Positions 27,382 through 37,110 of a DNA stretch of 64,000 nt are shown one piece after another (positions within the stretch are counted from its first letter, which is position 1; every line of letters begins with the position of its first letter). Below the pieces are notes generated by a model. That model made no database searches and was not told where the DNA came from. It saw only the letters and a program-made list of their open reading frames with translations. This DNA comes from Trinickia symbiotica (GTDB lineage Bacteria; Pseudomonadota; Gammaproteobacteria; Burkholderiales; Burkholderiaceae). Both the position numbers and the translations under genes were made by a program. The stretch is taken from the NCBI RefSeq assembly GCF_002934455.1, contig NZ_PTIR01000005.1:232880-296879 (forward strand). Direction: 5' to 3'.

Positions 27382-28434
27382 ATGGAATATCGCAGACTCG
27401 GCGATTCGGACGTGCGCGTGAGCGCGATCGGCCTGGGCACGATGACGTGGGGCGAGCAGAACAGCGAGCGCGAAGCGCACGCGCAGATCGACTATGCGCT
27501 CGATCGTGGCGTCAATCTCATCGATGCCGCCGAAATGTACCCGGTCCCGCCGCGACCCGAGACCCAAGGGTCAACGGAGCGCTGCATTGGATCGTGGCTC
27601 GCGCGCAATCGAGACGCCCGCGGAAAGATCGTGCTTGCCACGAAGATCACGGGGCCCGCGCGCCAGCCGCATAATCCCCGGCATATCCGTGGCGCCACGA
27701 ATCAGTTCGACCGCAAGAACCTCACGGAGGCGCTGCACGGCAGCCTCGAGCGTCTGCGGACGGACTACATCGACCTCTATCAATTGCATTGGCCGGATCG
27801 CAGCACGATGACGTTCGGGCGCTCCACCTATCCGTGGATCGACGACGCTTACACCGTGCCGATCGAGGAAACGCTTTCGGTGTTGGCCGAGTTCGTGAAG
27901 GCGGGCAAGGTTCGCCATATCGGCGTCTCCAACGAAACACCGTGGGGCGTGGCTCAATTCATGCGGGCGGCCGAGCGCGTCGGTCTGCCGCGCATCGTCA
28001 GCATCCAGAATCCTTACAGCCTCCTCAATCGCACGTTCGAGACAGGGCTGTCCGAATTCAGCCATCGGGAAAAAATCGGCCTGCTCGCCTACTCGCCGCT
28101 CGCGTTCGGCTGGCTGTCGGGGAAATATGAAGGCGGCGCGCGTCCGGCCGGCGCGCGAATCACGTTGTTCGAGCGTTTTCAGCGTTACAGCAAGCCGCAA
28201 GCGGTCAAGTCGACGAGCGCTTATGTTGCATTGGCGAAACGATATGGCCTCTCGCCGGCGCAGTTCGCACTCGCCTTCGTCAACACGCGGCCGTTCACGA
28301 CGAGCACGCTGATCGGCGCGACGTCGCTCGACCAATTGCGCGAAAACATCGCAAGCATCGATGTGAAGCTGCCAGCCGAGGCACTGGCCGATATCGACGC
28401 CCTGCACGAAGCGCAGCCGAATCCCGCGCCGTAA
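27382..28434 (+). CDS. Aldo/keto reductase, Tas-like
   Basis: A 350-aa NADPH-dependent aldo/keto reductase similar to E. coli Tas. The catalytic tetrad is visible as Asp and Tyr in IDAAEMYPVPPRPETQGSTE, Lys in VLATKITG and His in YQLHWPDRS. The cofactor part is GLLAYSPLAFGWLSGKY. It stands alone between the phn cluster and the marR efflux locus; the substrate is not evident. Confidence 0.9.
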   Translation: MEYRRLGDSDVRVSAIGLGTMTWGEQNSEREAHAQIDYALDRGVNLIDAAEMYPVPPRPETQGSTERCIGSWLARNRDARGKIVLATKITGPARQPHNPRHIRGATNQFDRKNLTEALHGSLERLRTDYIDLYQLHWPDRSTMTFGRSTYPWIDDAYTVPIEETLSVLAEFVKAGKVRHIGVSNETPWGVAQFMRAAERVGLPRIVSIQNPYSLLNRTFETGLSEFSHREKIGLLAYSPLAFGWLSGKYEGGARPAGARITLFERFQRYSKPQAVKSTSAYVALAKRYGLSPAQFALAFVNTRPFTTSTLIGATSLDQLRENIASIDVKLPAEALADIDALHEAQPNPAP

Positions 28435-28531
28435 TCGGGCAACGCCGGGCGGCCGGGCGCCGCTCGGTCCATCGATCTGCCGATTGTGCAAGCGTCCGAG
28501 CAACAGTTCCGCTAGAATCGCGATTTGTTAC

Positions 28532-28543
28532 GTGCATATGCAC
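28532..28543. promoter_or_regulatory. MarR operator palindrome upstream of marR
   Basis: A perfect 12-bp palindrome GTGCATATGCAC ends 4 bases before the marR ATG at 28548 and 13 bases after a TAGAAT box (28513-28518). An identical copy precedes emrA at 29032-29043. The position suits autorepression. Confidence 0.65.
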
Positions 28544-28547
28544 AGGT

Positions 28548-28985
28548 ATGATTCGCATCATGACAGGTCCGACTTCCTACGACGAATGCAACTTGCTCGC
28601 GATCAGGCGGGCCGCGCGCTATGTGACTCAACTGTACGAGCGTCACTTGAGCGAGGCGGGCGTGACGGCCGCGCAGTTCTCGATTCTGGCAAAGCTGGCG
28701 CGGCGTCCGCATCAAACGATGCTCGAGCTCGCGGAGGCGATGATGATGGAGCGAACGACGCTGCTGCGCGCCCTGAAGCCGCTGCAGCGCGACGGGTTGA
28801 TCCAGGCGGAGCCGTCCGAGCACGATGCGCGCACGCATGTATTCAGTCTGACGAAGGTCGGGCAGCGCACCCTCGAACACGCGAAGCGCGGCTGGCATGC
28901 CGCCCAGGAAGAGCTCGAGACAAAGTTCGGCCGGGCGCGAGCAAAGGCGCTGCGCAGCGAACTGTTCGCGCTGACCGGGACATGA
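28548..28985 (+). CDS. MarR-family regulator of the EmrAB efflux operon
   Basis: A 145-aa winged-helix regulator. The DNA-binding part includes TMLELAEAMMMERTTLLRALKPL followed by the wing EPSEHDARTHVFSLTKVG. An ATG 12 bases downstream (MTGPTSYDE) is an alternative start. It precedes emrA by 68 bases. The repeated palindrome in front of both genes implies that it represses itself and the pump and is released by a pump substrate. Confidence 0.9.
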   Translation: MIRIMTGPTSYDECNLLAIRRAARYVTQLYERHLSEAGVTAAQFSILAKLARRPHQTMLELAEAMMMERTTLLRALKPLQRDGLIQAEPSEHDARTHVFSLTKVGQRTLEHAKRGWHAAQEELETKFGRARAKALRSELFALTGT

Positions 28986-29031
28986 GTCACCCTGCGAGTG
29001 ACGGTTCCGCGCGATTTTTTTAACCCGTAAA

Positions 29032-29043
29032 GTGCATATGCAC
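29032..29043. promoter_or_regulatory. MarR operator palindrome upstream of emrA
   Basis: GTGCATATGCAC, identical to 28532-28543, lies 10 bases before the emrA ATG. The site would block transcription or the initiation region of the efflux operon when the MarR protein is bound. Confidence 0.65.
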
Positions 29044-29053
29044 ATATAAGCCC

Positions 29054-30157
29054 ATGTCGTCGACATCTCCCTCCACTGCTCCCGCCGGCGGCACCGGCCT
29101 GGCGAGGCCTGGCACGCGCCCCATTCCGTGGATGCGCATTGCCATCCTCGTGGTCCTGATCGCGCTGGCCGGCGCGGCCCTGCGCTGGTACTTCGTCGGC
29201 CGCCTGATCGAGTCGACGGACGATGCCTACGTTGGCGGCGATGTCACGGTGATGGCGCCGAGAGTCAGCGGCTTTATTGCCGAAGTCCTCGTACAGGACA
29301 ACCAATACGTGCACCAGAACGAGGTGTTGATCCGGCTCGATGCGCGCGATTATGAAGCACGCCTGGCGCAAGCCGATGCCGACATCGACAGCGCACGCGC
29401 CGAGCTCGTTCAGTGGCAGGCGAAGAAATCGCTGCAAGTTGCGACGATCGATCAGCGCGCCGCCGATGTGCAGGCCGCGCAAGCCGAGCTCACGCGCAGC
29501 GTGCAGGATCGGATGCGCTACCGCGCACTCGTCAAGGACGAAGCCGTATCCGGCCAGGCGGCCGAGCGCGCCGACGCCGACGAGCGCAAAGCGCGCGCCG
29601 CCGTTGCGAGCGGCGAAGCGGCGCTCGTTGCCGCACAACGCGAAATGCACGTGCTCGACGCTCAAATCGCGGCGGCACGATCGCGCGTCGAAACGTCGGA
29701 GGCGGCTCGGCGCGTCGCCGCGCTCAACGTCGAATACACGACGATCCGCTCGCCCGTCGACGGTTACATCGGCAACCGCACCGCCCGCGTCGGCATGCTG
29801 GCCGGCGCCGGCACGGCGCTACTGACCGTAGTGCCGGCGAGCGGGCTCTGGGTCGATGCCAATTTCAAGGAGGATCAACTCAAGAAGATGAGGGCTGGCG
29901 ATGCGGCCGACGTGACGCTCGATGCGTCGAACGGAACGCTGCACGGCGTCGTCGAAAGCCTCGCGCCGGCGACGGGCGCGACGTTCAGCGTATTGCCGGC
30001 CGAGAACGCGACCGGCAATTTCACCAAGATCGTTCAGCGCGTGCCCGTACGCATCCGCCTTACCGTACCGCCGCCGATGCAAGGAACATTGCGTCCGGGC
30101 CTCTCGGCGAACGTCGAAGTCCATGTCGGCGCCTCCCACGTGAAGGCTGCTTCGTAG
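29054..30157 (+). CDS. emrA: EmrA/HlyD-type membrane fusion protein
   Basis: A 367-aa periplasmic adaptor with one N-terminal membrane anchor (residues ~27-48). The lipoyl/barrel-sandwich start is ESTDDAYVGGDVTVMAPRVS, a long Ala/Gln-rich coiled coil covers residues ~100-220, and the second half is EYTTIRSPVDGYIGNR. It links the inner-membrane pump EmrB to the outer-membrane factor that follows. It is the first gene of a three-gene pump operon. Confidence 0.93.
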   Translation: MSSTSPSTAPAGGTGLARPGTRPIPWMRIAILVVLIALAGAALRWYFVGRLIESTDDAYVGGDVTVMAPRVSGFIAEVLVQDNQYVHQNEVLIRLDARDYEARLAQADADIDSARAELVQWQAKKSLQVATIDQRAADVQAAQAELTRSVQDRMRYRALVKDEAVSGQAAERADADERKARAAVASGEAALVAAQREMHVLDAQIAAARSRVETSEAARRVAALNVEYTTIRSPVDGYIGNRTARVGMLAGAGTALLTVVPASGLWVDANFKEDQLKKMRAGDAADVTLDASNGTLHGVVESLAPATGATFSVLPAENATGNFTKIVQRVPVRIRLTVPPPMQGTLRPGLSANVEVHVGASHVKAAS

Positions 30158-30190
30158 CCTGATCGAGTTACGTTAGAGAAGAGCCTGCTC

Positions 30191-31783
30191 ATGAGCACCG
30201 TCACGCTGGCGCCGGCCACCGCCGCCCCGCTGAACCCCGCCGATTTGCCTGCGCGCACGAAGGTCCTGGCATTCGCGCTGATGTGTGTCGGCTTTTTCAT
30301 GGCGACCCTCGACATCCAGATCGTCGCCTCATCGCTGCGCGACATCGGCGGGGGATTGTCCGCGAGCCAGGACGAACTCTCGTGGGTGCAGACGTCCTAC
30401 CTGATTGCCGAGATCATCGTCATTCCGATGACCGGATGGCTCACGCGCGTTTTTTCGACACGTTGGGTCTTCACTTTTTCTTCGTTCGGCTTCACGGTGA
30501 CGAGCATCCTCTGCGGACTCGCCTGGAACATCGAATCGATGATCGCATTCCGCGCGCTGCAAGGCGCACTCGGCGCGGCGATGATTCCGACGGTGTTCAC
30601 GACCGCGTTCGTGCTGTTTCCACCACGCCAGCGACTGATCGCGTCCACGACGATCGGTGCGCTGGCCACGCTCGCGCCGACGATCGGTCCGGTGATCGGC
30701 GGCTGGATTACGTCGCAGTGGTCATGGCACTGGCTCTTCTACCTGAATCTTGCGCCCGGCATCGCGGTCACGCTCTTCGTGCCGCGCTTCGTCGACTTCG
30801 ACCGCCCCGACCTCACGCTCGCGAAACGAGGCGACTACTGGGGCATCGCATTGATGTCGGGCTTTCTCGGCTGCCTCGAATATGTGCTCGAAGAAGGGCC
30901 GCGAAAGAACTGGCTCGGCGACGACCTCATCGTGGCGTGCGTATGGATCGCCGCAATCTGCGGTTTCCTTTTCATCGTCCGTGCGCTCACGGCCAAGGAA
31001 CCGATCGTCGATTTGCGCGCGCTCGCATTACGCAATTTCGGCATCGGGAGTCTCCTCTCGTTTATCACGGGCACCGGCATTTTTTGCGCGGTCTTTCTGA
31101 CGCCCGTCTTTCTCGGACGCGTACGCGGCTTCGATTCGCTGCAGATCGGATTGGCACTGCTGTCGGTAGGCTGCTTCCAGGTACTCGGCCTCGTCGCCTA
31201 TTCGCTGCTTGCGCGCATCGTCGACATGCGCATGCTCCTCGTCTTCGGACTCGTCTGCTTCGGCGTGGGATGCTATCTCTACGTCCCGCTCACGAGCGAC
31301 TGGGGCTGGCAGCAACTACTGCTGCCGCAAGCGTTGCGCGGGATCGGTCAGCAGTTTTGCATTCCGCCGATCGTGACGATGGCGCTCGGCTCACTGCCGC
31401 CACCGCGGCTTCGTTCCGCAAGCGGGCTTTTCAATCTGATGCGCAATCTCGGTGGCGCCATCGGCATCGCCGTCGCGAACACGATGCTCAATGACCGGCT
31501 GAACCTCCACTACGAACGCCTTGCGGAGCACGCAAGCATCGGCAGGCCCGTCGTCGAAGGACTGATGCAACGCGCGACAGACGTGCTCGGCGCCACGGGG
31601 CAGACGATCGACGCATCGAAGGCGGATCTTGCCCTGCTGCACGAAACGCTGATGCGCCAGGCGCTGACGCTGACGTTCTCCGATACGTTTCTCGCGCTTG
31701 CCTTGTGCTTCATCGTCGCGCTCATCGCGGCCGCTTTCGCGAAGCCGTTCGGCAACACCGCGCCCCCTCCCGATGCGCACTGA
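30191..31783 (+). CDS. emrB: EmrB-type DHA2 multidrug MFS transporter
   Basis: A 530-aa drug:H+ antiporter of the 14-helix DHA2 family. Helix 1 has FFMATLDIQIVASSLRDIGG; motif-like segments SWVQTSYLIAEIIVIPMTGW and ALQGALGAAMIPTVF follow. It drives efflux through EmrA and the outer-membrane factor, using proton motive force. It lies 33 bases after emrA. Confidence 0.93.
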   Translation: MSTVTLAPATAAPLNPADLPARTKVLAFALMCVGFFMATLDIQIVASSLRDIGGGLSASQDELSWVQTSYLIAEIIVIPMTGWLTRVFSTRWVFTFSSFGFTVTSILCGLAWNIESMIAFRALQGALGAAMIPTVFTTAFVLFPPRQRLIASTTIGALATLAPTIGPVIGGWITSQWSWHWLFYLNLAPGIAVTLFVPRFVDFDRPDLTLAKRGDYWGIALMSGFLGCLEYVLEEGPRKNWLGDDLIVACVWIAAICGFLFIVRALTAKEPIVDLRALALRNFGIGSLLSFITGTGIFCAVFLTPVFLGRVRGFDSLQIGLALLSVGCFQVLGLVAYSLLARIVDMRMLLVFGLVCFGVGCYLYVPLTSDWGWQQLLLPQALRGIGQQFCIPPIVTMALGSLPPPRLRSASGLFNLMRNLGGAIGIAVANTMLNDRLNLHYERLAEHASIGRPVVEGLMQRATDVLGATGQTIDASKADLALLHETLMRQALTLTFSDTFLALALCFIVALIAAAFAKPFGNTAPPPDAH

Positions 31784-31810
31784 GTCATACCCATGTCAGG
31801 TCCGGAAACT

Positions 31811-33271
31811 ATGAAGTCGATCCTCGCCGCCACGATTACCTGCCTCGCCGCACTCGGCATCGCCGGCTGCGCGGTGCCGCCCGCTCAGCATGCCGATCTC
31901 GACAGGAAGGTCGCCAACGTCGCGCCCGACGCGTGGCGCGAGCCGGCGCCAACTGAAAGCATTGATGCAGACGTCTGGTGGCAGCAGTTCGGCGATCCTG
32001 TCATGCACGACCTCGTAGCCTCGACGCTGCATGGCAATCTCGATCTGCAGGCGGCCGGCGAGCGCGTCCGGCAGGCTGAGGCGCTCGAGCGGCAAGTCGA
32101 TGCCGCGCGCAAGCCCGAGCTCGATGCGACTGCGCAAGCAGCGTACGTCAGACAGAACACACCGCCGCCGCTCGGCTACGTCAAAGAAGCCGGCGCCGGT
32201 GTCGCGTTGACGTGGGAACCCGATGTGTTTGGCGGCCAGCGCCTCGCCGTGCTCGCTGCCCAAGCTCGCGTGAGCGGCAGCCGGCAAGCGCTCGATGCAC
32301 TGCGTCTCGCGCTCGCAGCCGATACGGCCGCTGCCTACATTGATCTGCGCTGGCAACAAAACGAGCTGAAAATCTTGTCGGATCAGCAGAGCAGCCGAGG
32401 CCGCGAGCTCGCATTGACCGAGGAGCGCCTTCGTTATGGGCTCTCGACGCGGCTCGACGTCGAGCGTGCTCGCGGTCAACTCGAAGACATCCGGGCGCAA
32501 ATTCCGCGCGCGCAGGCACGGGTCGCGCAGCAACTGCATTTGATTGCGGTGCTGGCGGGACGCCCTCCCGAAAGCGTCGACGCGCTGCTCGAGAGGCCGA
32601 CGCCGATTCCCGTCCCCGCAATGCAACTGCCCGGGACGCTGCCCTCCCAGGCGTTATTGCGCCGACCCGACGTCCTCGAGGCTTACGCGACGATCGAACA
32701 GCGCGCGGCTGAAGTCGGGGAGGCGCATGCCGCGCGTTATCCGCACTTCAATCTGAGGCTGACGGACGGACTGCTGGCTTCGTCGTACCTGGGTCTCCCA
32801 ACATTGACGGACAATCTTTTCAGCGCCGCGCTCAACGCGGCGAGCCCGATCTTCGACGCGGGCCGAATCCAGGCCGGTATCGACGCGAATGAAAGCCGCA
32901 TGCGGGAATCCGAGCTGGCATTGCACCAGACGATGCTCGAAGCGTTGACGCAAATCGAAGATGCGCGCAACGATCTGGTCAGCGACGATGCCGAGGCCGC
33001 ACGCTTGGCCGATGCCGTGCAAGCCTCCGATCACGCGCTGCAACTTTCGGATCGCCTCTACCGCGGCGGCGCGGCGAATTTCCTCGACGTGCTGACCGCC
33101 CAACAAGCCAATCTCGCCGACGCCCAATCGCTGAACGCGGCGAAACGAGCCCATGCGCTCGCGGCCGTCACGCTTTACCGCGCACTCGGCGGCGGATGGA
33201 GCACGCAAGCGCCTGAGGCCGACATCAGCCGCGCAGCACTTTTGACCAAGACGCCGCCCCTCGTCCGCTGA
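31811..33271 (+). CDS. NodT-family outer-membrane efflux lipoprotein
   Basis: A 486-aa TolC-like factor. The start at 31811 is chosen because MKSILAATITCLAALGIAGC is a lipoprotein signal with lipobox GIAGC; an ATG 18 bases earlier would spoil it. Two outer-membrane-efflux repeats follow, with WWQQFGDPVMHDLV and RRPDVLEAYATIEQ, and the end LYRALGGGW. It completes the EmrAB pump. Its 3' end abuts a fragment of an AraC gene. Confidence 0.92.
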   Translation: MKSILAATITCLAALGIAGCAVPPAQHADLDRKVANVAPDAWREPAPTESIDADVWWQQFGDPVMHDLVASTLHGNLDLQAAGERVRQAEALERQVDAARKPELDATAQAAYVRQNTPPPLGYVKEAGAGVALTWEPDVFGGQRLAVLAAQARVSGSRQALDALRLALAADTAAAYIDLRWQQNELKILSDQQSSRGRELALTEERLRYGLSTRLDVERARGQLEDIRAQIPRAQARVAQQLHLIAVLAGRPPESVDALLERPTPIPVPAMQLPGTLPSQALLRRPDVLEAYATIEQRAAEVGEAHAARYPHFNLRLTDGLLASSYLGLPTLTDNLFSAALNAASPIFDAGRIQAGIDANESRMRESELALHQTMLEALTQIEDARNDLVSDDAEAARLADAVQASDHALQLSDRLYRGGAANFLDVLTAQQANLADAQSLNAAKRAHALAAVTLYRALGGGWSTQAPEADISRAALLTKTPPLVR

Positions 33272-33273
33272 CT

Positions 33274-33336
33274 ATCTTCAAGCGCGCTTACGGCATCACG
33301 CCGGGCGCCTACGCGGCACTCAAACCCGCGAGATAG
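33274..33336 (+). pseudogene. Remnant of an AraC-family regulator C-terminus
   Basis: Directly after the stop of the outer-membrane factor, one frame reads [20 protein letters not shown] and then stops at 33334-33336. This is the typical last stretch of an AraC/XylS regulator (FKRxYGITPGxYR). No other AraC sequence precedes it, so it looks like the tail left after the efflux cassette or another segment replaced the rest of the gene. Its last 17 bases overlap the chemoreceptor 3' end. Confidence 0.6.
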
Positions 33337-34906
33337 CGGAATCGGCGACCTTGAACACGGCGACAGCCTCTCTCAAGCCTGCCGCCTGCTCCGACAGCGA
33401 CTGCGCCGCCGCGGCGGCCTGCTCGACCAACGCCGCATTCTGCTGCGTGACTTCGTCCATCTGAGTGACGGCACAATTCACTTGCTCGATGCCGCGGCTT
33501 TGTTCCTCGGACGCCGCGGCGATCTCGCCGACGATATCCGCGACCTGCTGAATGGCTTGCTTGACCTGCCCGATCGCGTCGCCGACCTCGGTGGCTTGCT
33601 TCGCGCCTTCCTCGATCGTCGATACCGAGGAATTGATCAGCTCCTTAATCTCCTTGGCTGCAGCGGCCGAGCGCTGCGCGAGACTGCGCACCTCACCCGC
33701 CACGACGGCGAAGCCCCGGCCCTGTTCGCCGGCTCGCGCGGCCTCCACGGCCGCATTTAGCGCAAGAATATTCGTCTGGAACGCTATGCCTTCGATGACG
33801 CCCGTAATATCGGAAATCTTGCTGGAACTGCCGCTTATCCGCTCGATGGTTCCGAGCATTGCCTGCATCGACTCATTGCCGGCGCCGGCCATGTCGGTGG
33901 CGCGAACCGCGAGCCCGTTCGCCTGGCGCGCATTGTCGGCGTTCTGCTTCACCGTCTCCGTCAATTGCACCATGCTCGACGCCGTTTCTTCGAGTGAGGC
34001 GGCCTGCTCTTCCGTTCTCGCCGAAAGATCGGTGTTCCCGCTCGCGATCTGATTCGATGCTGTTGCAATGCTGTCCGTGCGCAGACGGATCTGGCTCACG
34101 GCGGCCTCGAGCTTCTCGCGCATCAGCTGCATCGAGTGCAGCAAACTGCGTTCATTGCGTCCATCAGAGGCGATAGCGACCGACAAATCGCCCTGCGCGA
34201 TTTGCGCTACGACGCGCGCCGCATAATCGGGCTCACCGCCGAGCTGTTTAGAAACGCTCCCGGCGATCACGACCGACATGGCGATCGACAGCGCCACAGC
34301 AAGCGCCGACAGACTCAGCACGATGTTTCGGCCGGCGCGATAGGCGCGATGCGCCTCCACCGCACTGTCCGAAAGTGCTTTGACTTCATAGTCACGGAAT
34401 TGCCTGAGCAAAGAAGTCCAGCGGCGCATGGCAGGCGAGAGTTCGTTCGTCAGCGCCGCAAGGGCTGCCGGGTCGTGCGCGAGGCCTAGTGCGGCAACCT
34501 TTTGCAGGAGAGGGAGGCCTGCCGCTTCCGCATCGGCAAGCTGCCGCACGAACCCGCGCTCATTCTCGTCGGTGGCCGGGTCCGCATTGAACTTTTCCGA
34601 AACCTTCTTTTCGGCCGCCTGATACTTGGCGAGGCTCTCGTCCAATCGTTGCTTCTCGATGGCCGCACCCGCGGCGTCGCCCGCAAGGATCAATTCTTGC
34701 ACCGCGCTCCTCGCCTCATCGAGGTATATCTGCGCATCGGCGATAAGATTCACTTCAGGCGCATTGAAATCGACGGCGTTAGTAATTTCGCCGTCCATCG
34801 TGCCAAGCCTCATCAAGCCGATCGCAGTAATGAAGAAAAGCGCGGTTAATACGATGCCGAAGCCCAACGATAGGCGTGTGCGGACTTTGAGAGCGGAGAT
34901 GCGCAT
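33320..34906 (-). CDS. Methyl-accepting chemotaxis protein
   Basis: A 528-aa chemoreceptor. A first membrane helix ([20 protein letters not shown]) is followed by a ~150-aa helical periplasmic four-helix-bundle sensor, a second helix ([20 protein letters not shown]), a HAMP region and a long signalling domain with the hairpin tip [20 protein letters not shown]. The start is the ATG at 34906 ([10 protein letters not shown]); in-frame codons upstream are not conserved in type. The ligand is unknown. Confidence 0.93.
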   Translation of the reverse strand: MRISALKVRTRLSLGFGIVLTALFFITAIGLMRLGTMDGEITNAVDFNAPEVNLIADAQIYLDEARSAVQELILAGDAAGAAIEKQRLDESLAKYQAAEKKVSEKFNADPATDENERGFVRQLADAEAAGLPLLQKVAALGLAHDPAALAALTNELSPAMRRWTSLLRQFRDYEVKALSDSAVEAHRAYRAGRNIVLSLSALAVALSIAMSVVIAGSVSKQLGGEPDYAARVVAQIAQGDLSVAIASDGRNERSLLHSMQLMREKLEAAVSQIRLRTDSIATASNQIASGNTDLSARTEEQAASLEETASSMVQLTETVKQNADNARQANGLAVRATDMAGAGNESMQAMLGTIERISGSSSKISDITGVIEGIAFQTNILALNAAVEAARAGEQGRGFAVVAGEVRSLAQRSAAAAKEIKELINSSVSTIEEGAKQATEVGDAIGQVKQAIQQVADIVGEIAAASEEQSRGIEQVNCAVTQMDEVTQQNAALVEQAAAAAQSLSEQAAGLREAVAVFKVADSAISRV

Positions 34907-35091
34907 GCTGGGAACGAAATCGGAGTAGAAGGCTGGACACACGGCGTCCCGCTTTTGGCGAGGATAGGCACGCGGGACAAGAGGCACTGAACAGCGAACG
35001 AGGTGCACCCGCAATATCGGCAAAAAAGGGAAGTTTTTGATGGTCGGCCGGGATCAGGATTTCCTGAATCCCTTGTAAGCAAACCGCGCAG

Positions 35092-35931
35092 TCACGTCAA
35101 TTTGAGTGCGATTACACCGAGCAAGATAACGACGGAAGCAATAGGTCGGCCATATCCGGGCCGCTCTTTCAACAGGAAAGTCGAGATCGCCGTGCCGAAG
35201 AGAATGGCCGTCTCGCGCAAGGCGGCGACCATTGCGATGGGCGCGCGCGTCATCGCCCACAGCACGAGCACATAAGCGCTCAGCGTGCAAGCGCCACCGG
35301 CCAATGCGAGGTACCACCGTGCGCCGATGTAAGCTCGCACGTCGCCTTTGCGGCGGACGATTGCCCACGCGAGCAGCGATGGTCCGGTGAATAGGAACAT
35401 ATACATGGTGTAGGAAACCGGATGCCCGGACAGTCGTGCACCCGTCCCATCGACAAGCGAATAGACGGCGATCACGAGCGCGTTGGCAAGGGCGAGGCGA
35501 GTCGTCTCGATCGTACTGCGGCCTCCCGGATTCGCGAGCAATAGTCCGAGCACGCCAGCGCATATCAACAAAATGCCGCTCCACTCGCCGGCCGAGAGGT
35601 GCTCGCCAATGATCGGGCCGCTCAGCAACGCAATGACGAGCGGAGGCGTTCCGCGCATCAACGGGTAAGCGTGGCCCATGTCGCCACTGCGATACGCCGC
35701 GCCGATCAGGACGAAATAGACGATATGAATCGCTATCGATGCCGCGATGTAGGGCCAACTGCGCCGCGCCGGAAACGGAAGAAACGGGAGCGCGATTGCG
35801 CAAAGCACGGCTGCCCCGCAGGTAACGAGCACGATGTCGAGCAGTTTGTCCGGGCTGGACTTCACCACTGCGTTCCAACTCGCATGCAGAAAAGCGGCGA
35901 AAAGCACCAACAGCATGACGTTCGTCGGCAT
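35092..35931 (-). CDS. DMT-superfamily (EamA-type) transporter
   Basis: A 279-aa inner-membrane protein with ten hydrophobic segments and two EamA halves, for example FLHASWNAVVKSSPDK at the first helix and ETAILFGTAISTFLLKERP in the second half. The ATG at 35931 has AGGAG 9 bases upstream. Divergent from the TauD-type gene. Substrate unknown. Confidence 0.88.
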   Translation of the reverse strand: MPTNVMLLVLFAAFLHASWNAVVKSSPDKLLDIVLVTCGAAVLCAIALPFLPFPARRSWPYIAASIAIHIVYFVLIGAAYRSGDMGHAYPLMRGTPPLVIALLSGPIIGEHLSAGEWSGILLICAGVLGLLLANPGGRSTIETTRLALANALVIAVYSLVDGTGARLSGHPVSYTMYMFLFTGPSLLAWAIVRRKGDVRAYIGARWYLALAGGACTLSAYVLVLWAMTRAPIAMVAALRETAILFGTAISTFLLKERPGYGRPIASVVILLGVIALKLT

Positions 35932-36108
35932 CGATCGATTCTCCTGATCTCCGACCAGAATAACGATGTTGTTGCTCCGAGACAAACGAGATGAATTGCG
36001 CGCTCGAAGCAGAAAAACTCTCCCGAATGCGAAAAGCAGCGCCGCCCGCTCAACGCATAGCCTGGCGCTCTTATCACCGTCTCTGCTAAGCGTTGCAGAT
36101 TTGCTTCG

Positions 36109-36137
36109 TTGTTTGTGCTTGTCGGCCCACCTATAGT
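36109..36137 (+). promoter_or_regulatory. Candidate sigma-70 promoter of the sulfonate operon
   Basis: TTGTTT (36109-36114), a 17-base spacer and TATAGT (36132-36137) lie 51 bases before the GTG of the dioxygenase gene. Spacing is ideal and the -10 box matches 5 of 6 bases. Confidence 0.45.
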
Positions 36138-36188
36138 CAACGGCTCTATCCCTCGAACGTCTGCAGCCAATCACCCGAAGGACCTGCC

Positions 36189-37076
36189 GTGACCACCGCC
36201 CATGCTGACGACGCGGCGCTGATGCACCGTATCGACATCCGTCCATTCGACGCGCCGCTTGGCGCCGAAGTCATCGGCCTCGACCTTAGCCGCGACCTCG
36301 ATGCGGACGATTTCGCGCGCCTACGCCGGGCACACCTCGAACATCACGTCCTCGTCTTTCGCAATCAACGGATCACGCCGGAACAGCAGATCGCGTTCAG
36401 CCGTCGCTTCGGCCCGCTCCAAGTGCACGTGCTGCATCAGTTCCACCTCGAGGGGCATCCGGAGATCCTCATCGTCTCGAACATCGTCGAAAACGGCAGA
36501 CCGATCGGTCTCGGCGATGCGGGCCACTATTGGCATTCGGATCTGTCTTACAAGGAGCGGCCGAGTCTCGGCTCGATGTTGCACGCGCAAGAGTTGCCCA
36601 CCGAAGGCGGCGACACGCTCTTCGCCAATATGCATCTCGCATGGGAAACGCTGCCCGAGGCACTGCGCCAGGCGGTCGAAGGCCGCTTCGCCGAGCATAC
36701 CTATCTCGCCAAATACGAGACGCTGCGCCACCTCAGCCCGTGGCGGCCCAAGCTATCCGAAGATCAATTGGCGCAGGTCAAGCCCGTGGTGCATCCGGTC
36801 GTCCGCACCCATCCCGAGACGGGACGCCGCGCGCTCTTCGTCAGCGAGCATTTCACGACTCGCATCGTCGGCCTGCCGCAAGACGAGAGCGACGCCCTCC
36901 TGCAAGCACTCTTCGCACACAGCACGCGAGCCGAGCAGGTTTATCGCCACCGGTGGCAACCGCACGATCTCGTGTTCTGGGACAACCGCTCGCTGATGCA
37001 TCTGGCGGCCGGCACGCCCGATCACCTGCGGCGAAAACTCTATCGCACGACCATCGAAGGCGACGTGCCGTTCTAA
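36189..37076 (+). CDS. TauD/TfdA-family 2-oxoglutarate-dependent dioxygenase
   Basis: A 295-aa Fe(II)/2-oxoglutarate dioxygenase. The iron ligands are His and Asp in GHYWHSDLSY and the distal His in NRSLMHLAAGTPDHLRRKLYR, whose Arg residues would bind 2-oxoglutarate. The start is the GTG at 36189 with AAGGA 7 bases upstream; an ATG at 36222 is an alternative. It heads an operon with a NitT/TauT ABC importer and a sulfite dehydrogenase, so sulfonate desulfonation releasing sulfite is the likely reaction. Taurine specificity is not established. Confidence 0.88.
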   Translation: MTTAHADDAALMHRIDIRPFDAPLGAEVIGLDLSRDLDADDFARLRRAHLEHHVLVFRNQRITPEQQIAFSRRFGPLQVHVLHQFHLEGHPEILIVSNIVENGRPIGLGDAGHYWHSDLSYKERPSLGSMLHAQELPTEGGDTLFANMHLAWETLPEALRQAVEGRFAEHTYLAKYETLRHLSPWRPKLSEDQLAQVKPVVHPVVRTHPETGRRALFVSEHFTTRIVGLPQDESDALLQALFAHSTRAEQVYRHRWQPHDLVFWDNRSLMHLAAGTPDHLRRKLYRTTIEGDVPF

Positions 37077-37110
37077 GCGCGCATCGCCCGCCTTTCCGGA
37101 GCTTCCTTTC

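Noticed and set aside
36189..37076. Naming the dioxygenase TauD outright
   Set aside because: The metal and 2-oxoglutarate residues fit the whole TauD/TfdA family, and nothing in the sequence fixes taurine as substrate.
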